Assembly: GCF_900100115.1 (NCBI RefSeq)
Contig: NZ_FNKL01000001.1
Coordinates: forward strand, 248,001 to 312,000
Origin: Chryseobacterium soldanellicola
GTDB taxonomy: Bacteria; Bacteroidota; Bacteroidia; Flavobacteriales; Weeksellaceae
Direction of reading: 5' to 3'
Length of the DNA stretch: 64,000 bases
The translations under genes and the position numbers were made by a program. Every line of letters begins with the position of its first letter. The stretch's first letter is position 1. Of the stretch, positions 16,318 to 24,478 are shown one piece after another. The notes under the pieces are model-generated. The model ran no database searches, was not told the DNA's origin, and saw only the letters and a program-made list of their open reading frames with translations.

Positions 16318-17346
16318 TTATTTTCCCAATTCTGCTACAAGGTCTTTCCACTCTCGTAATTCAGGAATTCCGGGCTTTCTTTTTCCGAAGAACTGCACGA
16401 TGAAGTCACCTTCTTTGTTGAAGACTTCAATAGCTGTAACTTCACCGTCTTCGGTTGGTTTTTTGACAATCCAGGCTTCTGCAATTTTCGTTACATCAAG
16501 GTGTAAATTAAAATCAGGATCCATTACGTTAAACCACTGCTGGTGCCAAAGTGTTTTCTTTATTTCTCCCGTGTGGATTTGGATAATTCCTCTGTTTCCG
16601 ACAAAAATCATGATCGGAAGGCCCTTTTCAGAAGCATCTTCCAAAACATTTACCACTTTTGCGTTATCAATTTTTGTAGCAAAACCTTCCGGAGCCAATC
16701 TCAACGCCTGGGTTCTGCTTACTCCGAATTTTCTTGTCATCATAAAGAAATCGTGCGTATCCTTCAATTCTGTCCATGCTTTTTTAAAACCTTCAGAATC
16801 GATTTCGGAATCAGCTTTTTCAGGAGCTTTTGGGGCAGCTGCTTCAAATTCAAAAGCCTGATTTTGATCTTCAGCCTTGAATTTTTCAACAATAATATCA
16901 AAAGCAGCCTCATTGCTGTCTTTTGTCAAATAAATTTTATGTAAAGCCAAACCGTCTTTTCCGAAAAACTGAAGGCTTTTTTTATCACCTTCAACCACAG
17001 CAAAAGCAAATTTCCAGTGATTAAGGAAAATTCTCAAATCAATGTCTTCACCTACAAAAAGCTGCGCATGCGGGCTGCTGAAATCTCCGTTCAGGTAAGT
17101 TCCTTTTCTCTCATGAACGCATTCGTCGTTGCGTGTAAGTGCCATCACTTTTCCTAACTGCTCAGTTTCAGTCAGGATGTTTTGAAACTCGGGCTTCAGG
17201 GCCGTTACGCCTTCCCCAAGGTTTGTTAATAATAATTCAGCCTCGCTTACACCAAGCTCTACCGCTGCATTTCTTATTCTTACATGTGGATTTTCTGCTT
17301 TAAGAGCTTCCCATTTTCCTTTTAGATCGTTTACTAATGTGCTCAT
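16318..17346 (-). CDS. hmuS: Hemin-degrading factor / heme chaperone
   Basis: HmuS/ChuS-family proteins receive heme in the cytoplasm and release iron or pass heme on. The 342-residue protein shows the family's two tandem repeats: residues about 25-165 (VRIRNAAVELGVSEAELLL ... FLNHWKFAFAV) and 195-340 (FFMMTRKFGVSRTQALRLAP ... IMIFVGNRGIIQIHTGEIK, LHLDVTKIAEAWIVKKP). Length agrees with the family. It lies downstream of the heme ABC transporter genes on the same strand, separated by about 100 bases, and is likely iron-regulated with them. Confidence 0.92.
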   Translation of the reverse strand: MSTLVNDLKGKWEALKAENPHVRIRNAAVELGVSEAELLLTNLGEGVTALKPEFQNILTETEQLGKVMALTRNDECVHERKGTYLNGDFSSPHAQLFVGEDIDLRIFLNHWKFAFAVVEGDKKSLQFFGKDGLALHKIYLTKDSNEAAFDIIVEKFKAEDQNQAFEFEAAAPKAPEKADSEIDSEGFKKAWTELKDTHDFFMMTRKFGVSRTQALRLAPEGFATKIDNAKVVNVLEDASEKGLPIMIFVGNRGIIQIHTGEIKKTLWHQQWFNVMDPDFNLHLDVTKIAEAWIVKKPTEDGEVTAIEVFNKEGDFIVQFFGKRKPGIPELREWKDLVAELGK

Positions 17347-17448
17347 TTATTTTATTTTTTTATGGTTAAAACTGTATAATTTCTTGTTATTGTTTCATTT
17401 CCGGTTTTAATTTTCACTTCTTCCTGCATTTCGGTGATTTACTCCATA

Positions 17449-18219
17449 TTATCCAAAAATAATCATTGGGTTATGGGTGATCGGGTGATCGCAGATGGTG
17501 CAGGGAAAATTGTAGGCTGCGCTGATATTTTCAGCAGTAAAAACTTCCTGTGGTGTTCCATAAGCGGAAACCTTTCCTGATTTCATTAATAAAATTTTAT
17601 CTGCATATTGTGCGGCTAAGTTCAGATCATGAAGAACAACAATAGCTGAATTGGCCTTTTTAGTGAAATTTTTAATAATATCTAAAGCTTTATATTGATG
17701 TTTAATATCTAAATTATTCAATGGTTCATCTAAGAAAAGCAGTTTGTGGGCAATTTCGTTCTGCAGTTGCGCCATGACTCTCGAAAGGTGAACACGCTGT
17801 TTTTCTCCACCCGACAATGTATTGTATTCTCTGTCTTTTAAATGAAAAACATCTGTTTCATACATCATATTATTCATGGCTTCAAGGTCTTCTTTTCTTG
17901 GCTGGGCATCGAAATACGGATAACGGCCCATCATAACGACATCTTTCACTTCCAAAGGAATATCGTTGCTGTTGTGTTGTGAAAATTTTGCTTTATTTTT
18001 AGATAACTCTATTATTTCCCAATTATTCAGGTCTTTATTTTTAAACAAAATATTCTGTGCTGATTTTATTTCATTCGCCAAAACACTCAGTAAACTTGAT
18101 TTTCCGGCTCCGTTTGGGCCGACAATTGCCAAAAATTCACCATATTCCAAATGAACATCAATACCATCCAGAATGTGAAATTCTTTATGCTTATAACTGA
18201 TTTGATGCGCTTTAATCAT
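17449..18219 (-). CDS. hmuV: Heme ABC transporter ATP-binding protein
   Basis: HmuV powers heme import through HmuU. The 256-residue ATPase has Walker A GPNGAGKSS (residues 34-42), the Q-loop region KFSQHNSNDIP, signature LSGGEKQRVHLSRVMA, Walker B LLFLDEPLNNLD and the switch His in VVLHDLNLAAQYADK. These are typical of FecE/HmuV importers. Its start overlaps the stop of hmuU by four bases. Confidence 0.93.
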   Translation of the reverse strand: MIKAHQISYKHKEFHILDGIDVHLEYGEFLAIVGPNGAGKSSLLSVLANEIKSAQNILFKNKDLNNWEIIELSKNKAKFSQHNSNDIPLEVKDVVMMGRYPYFDAQPRKEDLEAMNNMMYETDVFHLKDREYNTLSGGEKQRVHLSRVMAQLQNEIAHKLLFLDEPLNNLDIKHQYKALDIIKNFTKKANSAIVVLHDLNLAAQYADKILLMKSGKVSAYGTPQEVFTAENISAAYNFPCTICDHPITHNPMIIFG

Positions 18220-19259
18220 GAAAGTGATTTTTTAAACTTAATTAAAATAGCAATAAAAATCGGGCCTCCTATCACTGAAGTTAAAATACCGATCGGCAAC
18301 TCCGAGGGTGCGACAATACTTCTGCTGAAGGTATCGGCAATTAACAGTAACACACTTCCTAAGATCGCTGACAACGGTAAAATAAAGGTATAATTTGATT
18401 TAAATAAAAGCCTTAAAATATAGGGTACAATAAGGCCGACAAAGCCGATTGTTCCTGAAAACGCCACGCAAGTACCTATCATCAAAGAAGTTATGATTAT
18501 AATCTGTCTTTTTAATTTTTCAACATTAATTCCTAAATGCTGTGCGTCTCTTTCGCCTAACATCATGGCATTCAAAGCTTTCCCTTTTGGGAGTATAACA
18601 ATATAGGAAACGGTTAAAACAATTGCCAGCACTGCGTTTTTCGTCCATGTTGCTCCGGCAAGGCTTCCCATATTCCAGAATGTAAGATCCCTTAGCTGCT
18701 CATCCTTAGATATATAAATTAAAAATCCTGTAATTGAAAAACCGATTGATGTAATTGCGACTCCGCTCAGCAGCATCATGACGACATTTGTTTTTCCTAC
18801 ACTTGTAGAAATTCTGTACACGAGCATCATGGCCAGTAAAGCTCCTAAAAAAGCAGAAATTCCTGTGAGTGAAAATTGCACCATTTCAGGAAGATATTGC
18901 TTAAAATGCCCTCCTAAAACAATCGCAATTGCCGCCAGTAATGTTGCTCCTGAGGTAAGACCAATCGCTTCTCCCGTTGCCAGAGGATTTTTAAACAATC
19001 CCTGTAAGCTGGTTCCCGAAACAGCGAGCATGCTTCCGATGAGGATTCCCATGATAATTCTTGAGGCACGAACGTCCCAAACCACATATTTATCACTTAA
19101 AGATAAATCGGAATCTCCCTGTATTACTTTCCTTAAAACTTCAAATGCGGATTGACCGCCAAAGTCATAAACGCCAGTATTAAGTGACCATACCGCAATG
19201 ATAATCAGCAGTATGGCACTTATTATAATGTAAAAGTAAAGTTTACTTTGTGTTTTCAA
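18216..19259 (-). CDS. hmuU: Heme ABC transporter permease (FecCD family)
   Basis: A 347-residue polytopic permease with about nine or ten hydrophobic segments. Family motifs include VVWDVRASRIIMGILIGSML near the N-terminus, GTSLQGLFKNPLATGEAIG, AFSGTIGFVGLIVPYILRLL and the C-terminal LPIGILTSVIGGPIFIAILI. It carries heme (or a siderophore-like chelate) across the inner membrane. The gene overlaps hmuT by 17 bases and hmuV by four, so the three are coupled. Confidence 0.92.
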   Translation of the reverse strand: MKTQSKLYFYIIISAILLIIIAVWSLNTGVYDFGGQSAFEVLRKVIQGDSDLSLSDKYVVWDVRASRIIMGILIGSMLAVSGTSLQGLFKNPLATGEAIGLTSGATLLAAIAIVLGGHFKQYLPEMVQFSLTGISAFLGALLAMMLVYRISTSVGKTNVVMMLLSGVAITSIGFSITGFLIYISKDEQLRDLTFWNMGSLAGATWTKNAVLAIVLTVSYIVILPKGKALNAMMLGERDAQHLGINVEKLKRQIIIITSLMIGTCVAFSGTIGFVGLIVPYILRLLFKSNYTFILPLSAILGSVLLLIADTFSRSIVAPSELPIGILTSVIGGPIFIAILIKFKKSLS

Positions 19260-20121
19260 TTAAAAGTTTGTTTAATCCTACGGCAGCTTCTCCTAATCTT
19301 GGTCCGAAACCTGAAACCAAGCCTCCGTCCATTGCAATAATTCTCTTATTTTTACCTGCATTTGTCTGCGAAACGCCAGGCATTTTTAGGGCGCCCTCAT
19401 TTCCTCCGGCACCTTGTAAACCGCTTGTGAAGAAGAATAAAACATCAGGATTTGCTTTTACAACGGCTTCCGGTGTTAAAGGTTTGAAATCTTCGAAATC
19501 ATTCACCGCGTTTTCACCTCCTGCAAGACCGATCAAAGCAGCCATTGGTGTGTTTTTTCCTGAAACCATCAGCATATTTCCTCTTGCATAGATGAACAAT
19601 ACTTTCGGTTTTTTGGCGATGGGCTTGATTTGTTTTAAATCAGCATCGATTTTATCATTCAATTTTTGATAATCTGTGCTACCGATTGCTTTTGCTACGT
19701 CAGCGATTAATTTCTTGGTTCCGTCAACTGTAAATTCCTGTTTAAAAATTTCAGTCTGAATTTTTGATTCCTGGATTTTTTTCATTAATTCAGGGTTGAT
19801 GTCTTTGTCAGAAGCTAAAATTAATGTCGGGGAAACCGCCATGATCGGCTCAATTGTCATTGATCTTACGTGACCTAAATCTTTAGCTGTAGCTTTCAAT
19901 GATTCCGGGTAAGTGCTTGTCACATCGGTTCCTACGATCTCTTTTTCGTGACCTAAAGCGGCTACGATTTCTGTAATTCCACCATTAAGTGTAACGATTT
20001 TATGAGTAGATTTTGGAGCTTCAGAACTTACTTCTGTTGTATTTTCTTTTTTAGCACCATCTTCTTTTTTGCAGGAGTACACTGCAACAAGCACAGAAGC
20101 TGCAAGAATGAATTTTTTCAT
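19243..20121 (-). CDS. hmuT: Heme-binding lipoprotein of the ABC importer
   Basis: A 292-residue class III substrate-binding protein. It has a lipobox Cys at residue 17 (VAVYSCKKED) and the two-lobe pattern of HmuT/BtuF: HKIVTLNGGITEIVAALGHE in the first lobe and KVLFIYARGNMLMVSGKNTPM with FKPLTPEAVVKANPDVLFF in the second. It would hand heme to HmuU in the periplasm. Heme is inferred from the neighbours HmuY, HmuS and HmuV. The gene overlaps hmuU. Confidence 0.9.
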   Translation of the reverse strand: MKKFILAASVLVAVYSCKKEDGAKKENTTEVSSEAPKSTHKIVTLNGGITEIVAALGHEKEIVGTDVTSTYPESLKATAKDLGHVRSMTIEPIMAVSPTLILASDKDINPELMKKIQESKIQTEIFKQEFTVDGTKKLIADVAKAIGSTDYQKLNDKIDADLKQIKPIAKKPKVLFIYARGNMLMVSGKNTPMAALIGLAGGENAVNDFEDFKPLTPEAVVKANPDVLFFFTSGLQGAGGNEGALKMPGVSQTNAGKNKRIIAMDGGLVSGFGPRLGEAAVGLNKLLIENTK

Positions 20122-20144
20122 GATATACTATTATTTGATTTATT

Positions 20145-21227
20145 TTATAAAGGTTTGTATTCGAACTGAGGCCTTCCTCTTTCTCCCGCGGCATCCGTTA
20201 ATCTGGTAAATCTTAGCTTAAAGTAAAAGCCTTCCGCGTCTTTAACAATATAAAAACGATCGCCATATACCTCAAGACCGTTTGTTCCAACAGGATTTCT
20301 CCAGTTTGCACCAATAACACGCTGGTCATTATAGATAAATTTAGACTGATTGATATCCGAAGCTTTAAAATTATTGTAAGCTTCAACTCCAGATCCTGAA
20401 GTCACCACTACCTCGTACGCCCCGGCCCCGCCAACAGTATTGACGTTCACAAAATCAGCATAAATATAGCTTCCGGCACCTGTAATGATGTTTGTAAATA
20501 CCGTAAAGCAGATATCCCATTTCTTTTTTTCAGGCTGAATTGTGACTTCTTTATTATTTTTTAAGCTAATGAAATTATAATTATAGGCTGCATTTTTTGC
20601 AATCGTTAATTCTTTATGTGTGGTTGAATTAAGCTCTGCATATTTCACTTTATAACCGTCTCCGAATCTTACAACCTGTACCTTCATCCAACCTCTGCTG
20701 TCTCCTCCAGTCGCGACAGAACCGGTTGCGACAGTTCCTGTGAAGATTTCTTTCCCCATATTTACAAGGTAAATCCCATTTTCAGAATCGTCTGCTTTTA
20801 TTTCTCCGATTGCGGTATAGCCTGCCGGGAAATTACCGTTTACATCATCAATATAAGCCTCATTAGCCGGATTAAAATTAGCTACCTGAACCTGATCTTT
20901 CAAAGTCGTAAGGCTTGCTTCCGTTACCAGATCTATATTGGTAGCATTGGGAATTTTTCCGGCAGCCATCATAATTGATGAATTTAAAACTACCTTAAAA
21001 GCACTTCCCGAATACAATGCAAGATCCCAATCTGTTCTTTTAGTAACAGTCTCATTATCAGTTCCCAAATCAATCCAAACCTGATTAGGCTGTGTAGCAC
21101 CGCCAACATTAGGGTCTACCCTTGCGCCGTCTGAAGGAGCAACAATCACAGGATCTTCGTTATCATTAATACAAGACTGCGAAATAAAAGAAGCTCCTAT
21201 TAAAAAGCAAAAAAGTATTTTTTTCAT
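20145..21227 (-). CDS. hmuY: HmuY-family heme-binding lipoprotein
   Basis: A 360-residue lipoprotein (lipobox Cys at residue 19, SFISQSCIND) with the HmuY pattern of WDLALYSGSAFKV, KKWDICFTVFTNII and the C-terminal VYGDRFYIVKDAEGFYFKLR. In Porphyromonas, HmuY on the outer surface binds heme and passes it to the TonB receptor HmuR. The gene sits ten bases downstream of the receptor gene and in front of hmuT, the expected operon order. It is longer than Porphyromonas HmuY (about 216 residues). Confidence 0.88.
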   Translation of the reverse strand: MKKILFCFLIGASFISQSCINDNEDPVIVAPSDGARVDPNVGGATQPNQVWIDLGTDNETVTKRTDWDLALYSGSAFKVVLNSSIMMAAGKIPNATNIDLVTEASLTTLKDQVQVANFNPANEAYIDDVNGNFPAGYTAIGEIKADDSENGIYLVNMGKEIFTGTVATGSVATGGDSRGWMKVQVVRFGDGYKVKYAELNSTTHKELTIAKNAAYNYNFISLKNNKEVTIQPEKKKWDICFTVFTNIITGAGSYIYADFVNVNTVGGAGAYEVVVTSGSGVEAYNNFKASDINQSKFIYNDQRVIGANWRNPVGTNGLEVYGDRFYIVKDAEGFYFKLRFTRLTDAAGERGRPQFEYKPL

Positions 21228-21237
21228 TTTTAAATCT

Positions 21238-23382
21238 TTAAAAATTATAATTTAATCTGGCAAAATAGCTTCTGCCGTAAAATAGGTTCTGTTGATCTGA
21301 TGCAGCATTGTGGCTGTCTCCCGACTGAATGGTATTTCGTACGCTGGAGACATCAAAAATATTTTTCACCCCGGCACTGATCTCAAAATGATTCTTAAAA
21401 AACGGCTGGCTTACTGTAAAATTCATCATGCTGAAATCTCCGAGCTCACCCAAAACATATTGCCCCGGATCCTGCGGATCACTGGCGTTTGCCTGGTGCG
21501 TATATCGTTTTTGAGTTCCTGAATATTTATAATAAAGAGCAAATAAGGTCTTGGTGGAGGGCAGCGTGTAATTTGCGGCTACATTGGCTTCAGTATAAAA
21601 ATTAAAATCATCGGGCGAGGTGATATTCCCGGTATTTAAGATCTGTGAAATCCCAACAACCGAAACTCCCGTATTAAAGGTAAAATCCCCTTTTCTTATG
21701 TTTATCCCGCCTCCGAATAGGATTGATTTATAGTTATCTACGTTTAAATAAGTCAGCTTCAACGGGCTGTTGCTGATTACAACATCTACAATTCTGTCTT
21801 TTACATCAAGGTACATTCCGGAAGCGCTGAAATTGAATTTCCAGTCATTTGAAGATTTTGTATTGTAATCCCAGAAAATTCCTGCCGAATAGCCGGTTTC
21901 GGGCTTAAGATTTTCATTTCCTCTTATATCATGGTTGAAATCAACCCTCATGGTATATAATTCGTCATAAACCGGAAATCTGTTTGCCGAACCAAAAATG
22001 AAACGGAGATCAGACTTTTCAGTGGTTTTAAATCTTGCTGTTACTGAATAATTATATTGGGAATCAAACTTGTTACTTAAGGCTAATCTTACACCGGGAC
22101 GCAATGAAAACCAACTGTTTACATTCCATTCTGCGGATAAAAAATTAGCATAATTAAAAATAATTCTGTTGATGTCTGTATTTTCGCCGGTTGTCCCAAA
22201 ATTTCCGTCAATATTGCTGGCAAAGCCTTTTGTACGGTCTAATTCATATCCCAATTGAAAATTAATTTTCTCACTATCCAGAAAATTGCTGAACATCCCT
22301 CTGGAATACATGACTTCAGATTTATAAAATGTCTGATTTTGCCCTCTGGAAAGCTCTTGTCTGTTGGGAACATCGTATTTATAATCCTGAAAATCCCTTT
22401 CCTGGGTCTGATATGAAAAATCACCGCTGTAATTGATTCTCGAGCCTAATTTTGTCTGAATATTAAACTGATGGATCCATCTTTTTGTAGTATAATCCGT
22501 ATCATTAGAAGTGTATGTTCTATTGCCGGCGCCTAAATATAATTCTTCAACAATCGGATTATACGAATTAATTTTCTCCGTAAGAAAATTCACTTTATAG
22601 AAAAAGCTTGTATTATTTTTATTATAGCGTATTACGCCATTTGTCGTCAGCTGATCTTTTGGCATCCATTCATATCCGCGGTTTCCGTCATTATTTTCGG
22701 TGAAATATTTATAACCGCCGTATTTCCCTTTATATCCTTGAAAATCATTATGATTGATATCTGCCGAAACCGACCATCTGTCATTAATTTTATATCCCAC
22801 ATTTAAAAACTGAATATGTCTTCCATTTCCTTTTTTAAACCAATCATAATCTTTATTTACTGTTTCTTCCTGTAAAGAAGCCTGCGCTGTGAATTTTTTA
22901 CCGTAATTTTTCTTTGTAATAATATTAATTACACCAGCAACGGCATTATTTCCGTATTCAACACCCATTGAGCCTTTTACGACTTCAATACGCTCAATAT
23001 TATTAACATTTATTTTTGTGAGATCGACTAAGTTTCCCATTCCCTGGTCGCTTACGACAGGAATGTTATCAATAAGAATTTTAGTGTATTCACCGCTTAA
23101 TCCCATGATATTCGCGTTTGAATCACCGCTTCCTCTATTCGGCTCAATAAGAATATTAAGATTTTGATTAAGAACTTCCGCTACATTGGTAACCGCCATA
23201 TTCTTAATCTGTTGCGCATCAATAACTTCAACTTTATAAATAGATTTATTAATTGACTGCTGCATATATTGCCCTGTGATGACAATCTCTTCTATTTTTT
23301 TCTGATTAAGAGAATCTTTTTCCTGTGCATTCATCCAAAAAACAGTGGATAAAGAGAGAATGGAAAGCACTTTCTTCTTCAT
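21238..23382 (-). CDS. hmuR: TonB-dependent heme receptor
   Basis: A 714-residue outer-membrane receptor. After a signal peptide (LSILSLSTVFWMNAQ) comes the plug domain (VEVIDAQQIKNMAVTNVAEV, IMGLSGEYTKILIDNIPV, IERIEVVKGSMGVEYGNNAV). The beta-barrel contains NENLKPETGYSAG and ends FYGRSYFARLNYNF, with a terminal Phe. Heme is inferred from the linked hmuY and hmuTUVS genes. The ATG at 23382 is chosen; a longer frame would need TTG at 23403, which overlaps the -7 element. It is the first gene of the minus-strand heme operon and is read from an operator-bearing divergent promoter region. Confidence 0.93.
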   Translation of the reverse strand: MKKKVLSILSLSTVFWMNAQEKDSLNQKKIEEIVITGQYMQQSINKSIYKVEVIDAQQIKNMAVTNVAEVLNQNLNILIEPNRGSGDSNANIMGLSGEYTKILIDNIPVVSDQGMGNLVDLTKINVNNIERIEVVKGSMGVEYGNNAVAGVINIITKKNYGKKFTAQASLQEETVNKDYDWFKKGNGRHIQFLNVGYKINDRWSVSADINHNDFQGYKGKYGGYKYFTENNDGNRGYEWMPKDQLTTNGVIRYNKNNTSFFYKVNFLTEKINSYNPIVEELYLGAGNRTYTSNDTDYTTKRWIHQFNIQTKLGSRINYSGDFSYQTQERDFQDYKYDVPNRQELSRGQNQTFYKSEVMYSRGMFSNFLDSEKINFQLGYELDRTKGFASNIDGNFGTTGENTDINRIIFNYANFLSAEWNVNSWFSLRPGVRLALSNKFDSQYNYSVTARFKTTEKSDLRFIFGSANRFPVYDELYTMRVDFNHDIRGNENLKPETGYSAGIFWDYNTKSSNDWKFNFSASGMYLDVKDRIVDVVISNSPLKLTYLNVDNYKSILFGGGINIRKGDFTFNTGVSVVGISQILNTGNITSPDDFNFYTEANVAANYTLPSTKTLFALYYKYSGTQKRYTHQANASDPQDPGQYVLGELGDFSMMNFTVSQPFFKNHFEISAGVKNIFDVSSVRNTIQSGDSHNAASDQQNLFYGRSYFARLNYNF

Positions 23383-23400
23383 AGATGCAAAAATTTTCGA

Positions 23401-23408
23401 CAAATATA
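23401..23408 (-). promoter_or_regulatory. Bacteroidota -7 element for the hmuR operon
   Basis: TATATTTG on the minus strand, about 19 bases before the hmuR ATG, fits TAnnTTTG. The palindromic operator-like sequence at 23413-23437 lies directly upstream. Confidence 0.6.
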
Positions 23409-23412
23409 ATGC

Positions 23413-23437
23413 TTTATTTAGAACAATTAAAAATAAA
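23413..23437. promoter_or_regulatory. Operator-like palindrome in the hmuR / T9SS divergent region
   Basis: TTTATTTAGAAC followed by AATTAAAAATAAA forms an imperfect 25-base dyad. The same sequence is found at 24405-24429 before the second HmuY-type gene. A site of this shape beside heme genes suggests an iron- or heme-responsive repressor such as Fur; the protein is not known from this window. Confidence 0.6.
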
Positions 23438-23441
23438 TTAT

Positions 23442-23467
23442 TACTTTTGTGGAATAATTCTAAATAA
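23442..23467 (+). promoter_or_regulatory. -7 element and second operator half for the plus-strand T9SS gene
   Basis: TACTTTTG (23442-23449) fits TAnnTTTG. It is followed at once by GGAATAATTCTAAATAA, which holds a GAAT-a-ATTC dyad covering the expected transcription start. Confidence 0.55.
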
Positions 23468-23477
23468 AAATAACGTT

Positions 23478-24281
23478 ATGAAATTAAGACTACTTCTTGG
23501 AACTCTAATGCTTACGGCTATTACGGCAAATGCACAAGTAGCCACGATCAACGAAAATTTTGACGGCTTTACTTCCGGTAATAATACTTTTCCACAAAAC
23601 GGATGGAGCACAATAATGGCTGCAAACCCAATGCCTTTTCCTCCTGCCCCATTAATGATCGTTACAACGGATGCTAATAAAGCTATTCAGGCTTATTCCG
23701 GAAACAATACAAATGCCCCATCGTACTTAGTTACACCTCAGATTGTAGCACCTTCAGGAGATAAATCCGTATCTTTTACCGTTACTCTTGCATCTCCTTC
23801 GCCTGGCCCAGGAAGCGTACAGGTCGGTCTGGCTTCTAATCCGGCTGATATGACAACATTTGTGCCGGTAGGAAATTCTACAACTTTATCTACGGTTGGT
23901 GCAATTCAAAATATTACCGTTCCAATTCCTGCTTCAGCTTCACAATATATTGTATTCAGATTTACCCCTACAGCAGCTCACGTTGCGATACAAATTGATA
24001 ATGTTGTGTACAACACGACTGCTTCATTAGGCACAACTGATACAACAAAATCATCAGAAAATGTTAAATTTGCTGTAAATTCTGACAACACAGCATTACA
24101 GTTTGTAGCTAAAAAAGAACCGAAAAACATCCAGATTTTCTCTGCTTTAGGGCAAAATGTTGCCGAAGGTAAATTAAACGGACAAAAATTTGATATAAGC
24201 GCTCTTCAGACTGGCGTTTATTATATTATTATTGAAACTGCAGAAGGTTCGGTAATAAAATCAAAATTCATTAAAAAGTAA
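23478..24281 (+). CDS. T9SS-secreted protein with jelly-roll-like domain
   Basis: A 267-residue protein with a signal peptide (about 1-19, TAITANAQ). A central beta-rich region (ENFDGFTSGNNTFPQNGW, SYLVTPQIVAPSGDKSVSFT, IVFRFTPTAAHVAIQIDNV) resembles the cleaved-adhesin / choice-of-anchor J type. The last 70 residues form a type A T9SS sorting domain (NIQIFSALGQNVAEGKLNG, GVYYIIIETAEGS, SKFIKK). The start at 23478 is used because the longer frame runs back through the promoter. It is divergent from hmuR and shares its operator region, so it is probably produced under the same iron or heme signal. Its ligand is unknown. Confidence 0.82.
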   Translation: MKLRLLLGTLMLTAITANAQVATINENFDGFTSGNNTFPQNGWSTIMAANPMPFPPAPLMIVTTDANKAIQAYSGNNTNAPSYLVTPQIVAPSGDKSVSFTVTLASPSPGPGSVQVGLASNPADMTTFVPVGNSTTLSTVGAIQNITVPIPASASQYIVFRFTPTAAHVAIQIDNVVYNTTASLGTTDTTKSSENVKFAVNSDNTALQFVAKKEPKNIQIFSALGQNVAEGKLNGQKFDISALQTGVYYIIIETAEGSVIKSKFIKK

Positions 24282-24404
24282 GATTTATTAGACTAAAGCT
24301 TATCTTAAAGGCTGATTTATGAAATTCATGAGTCAGCTTTTTTTATTAAAAAACATCTGATATTTGATACTTACTAAAATTTAAAACAAGACAAATGTCA
24401 TGTT

Positions 24405-24429
24405 TTTATTTAGAACAATTAAAAATAAT
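24405..24429. promoter_or_regulatory. Operator-like palindrome before the T9SS HmuY gene
   Basis: Near-identical to 23413-23437 (TTTATTTAGAACAATTAAAA then ATAAT). The close match between two promoters 1 kb apart points to a shared regulator. Confidence 0.6.
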
Positions 24430-24433
24430 TTAA

Positions 24434-24460
24434 TAGTTTTGTAGAATCATTCTAAATAAT
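24434..24460 (+). promoter_or_regulatory. -7 element overlapped by TAGAATcATTCTA operator
   Basis: TAGTTTTG (24434-24441) is the -7 element. TAGAATCATTCTA (24442-24454), a perfect 6+1+6 dyad, begins at the next base and would block the transcription start when bound. The same layout, less perfectly, is found at 23442-23467. Confidence 0.6.
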
Positions 24461-24478
24461 AACTAACATTAAGATATA

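Noticed and set aside
23383..23403. Longer hmuR start (TTG at 23403)
   Set aside because: It overlaps the -7 element and displaces the signal peptide; ATG 23382 gives a normal signal sequence.
23385..23477. Longer start for the T9SS gene at 23478
   Set aside because: The added 31 codons run through the promoter and operator; the signal peptide begins at 23478.
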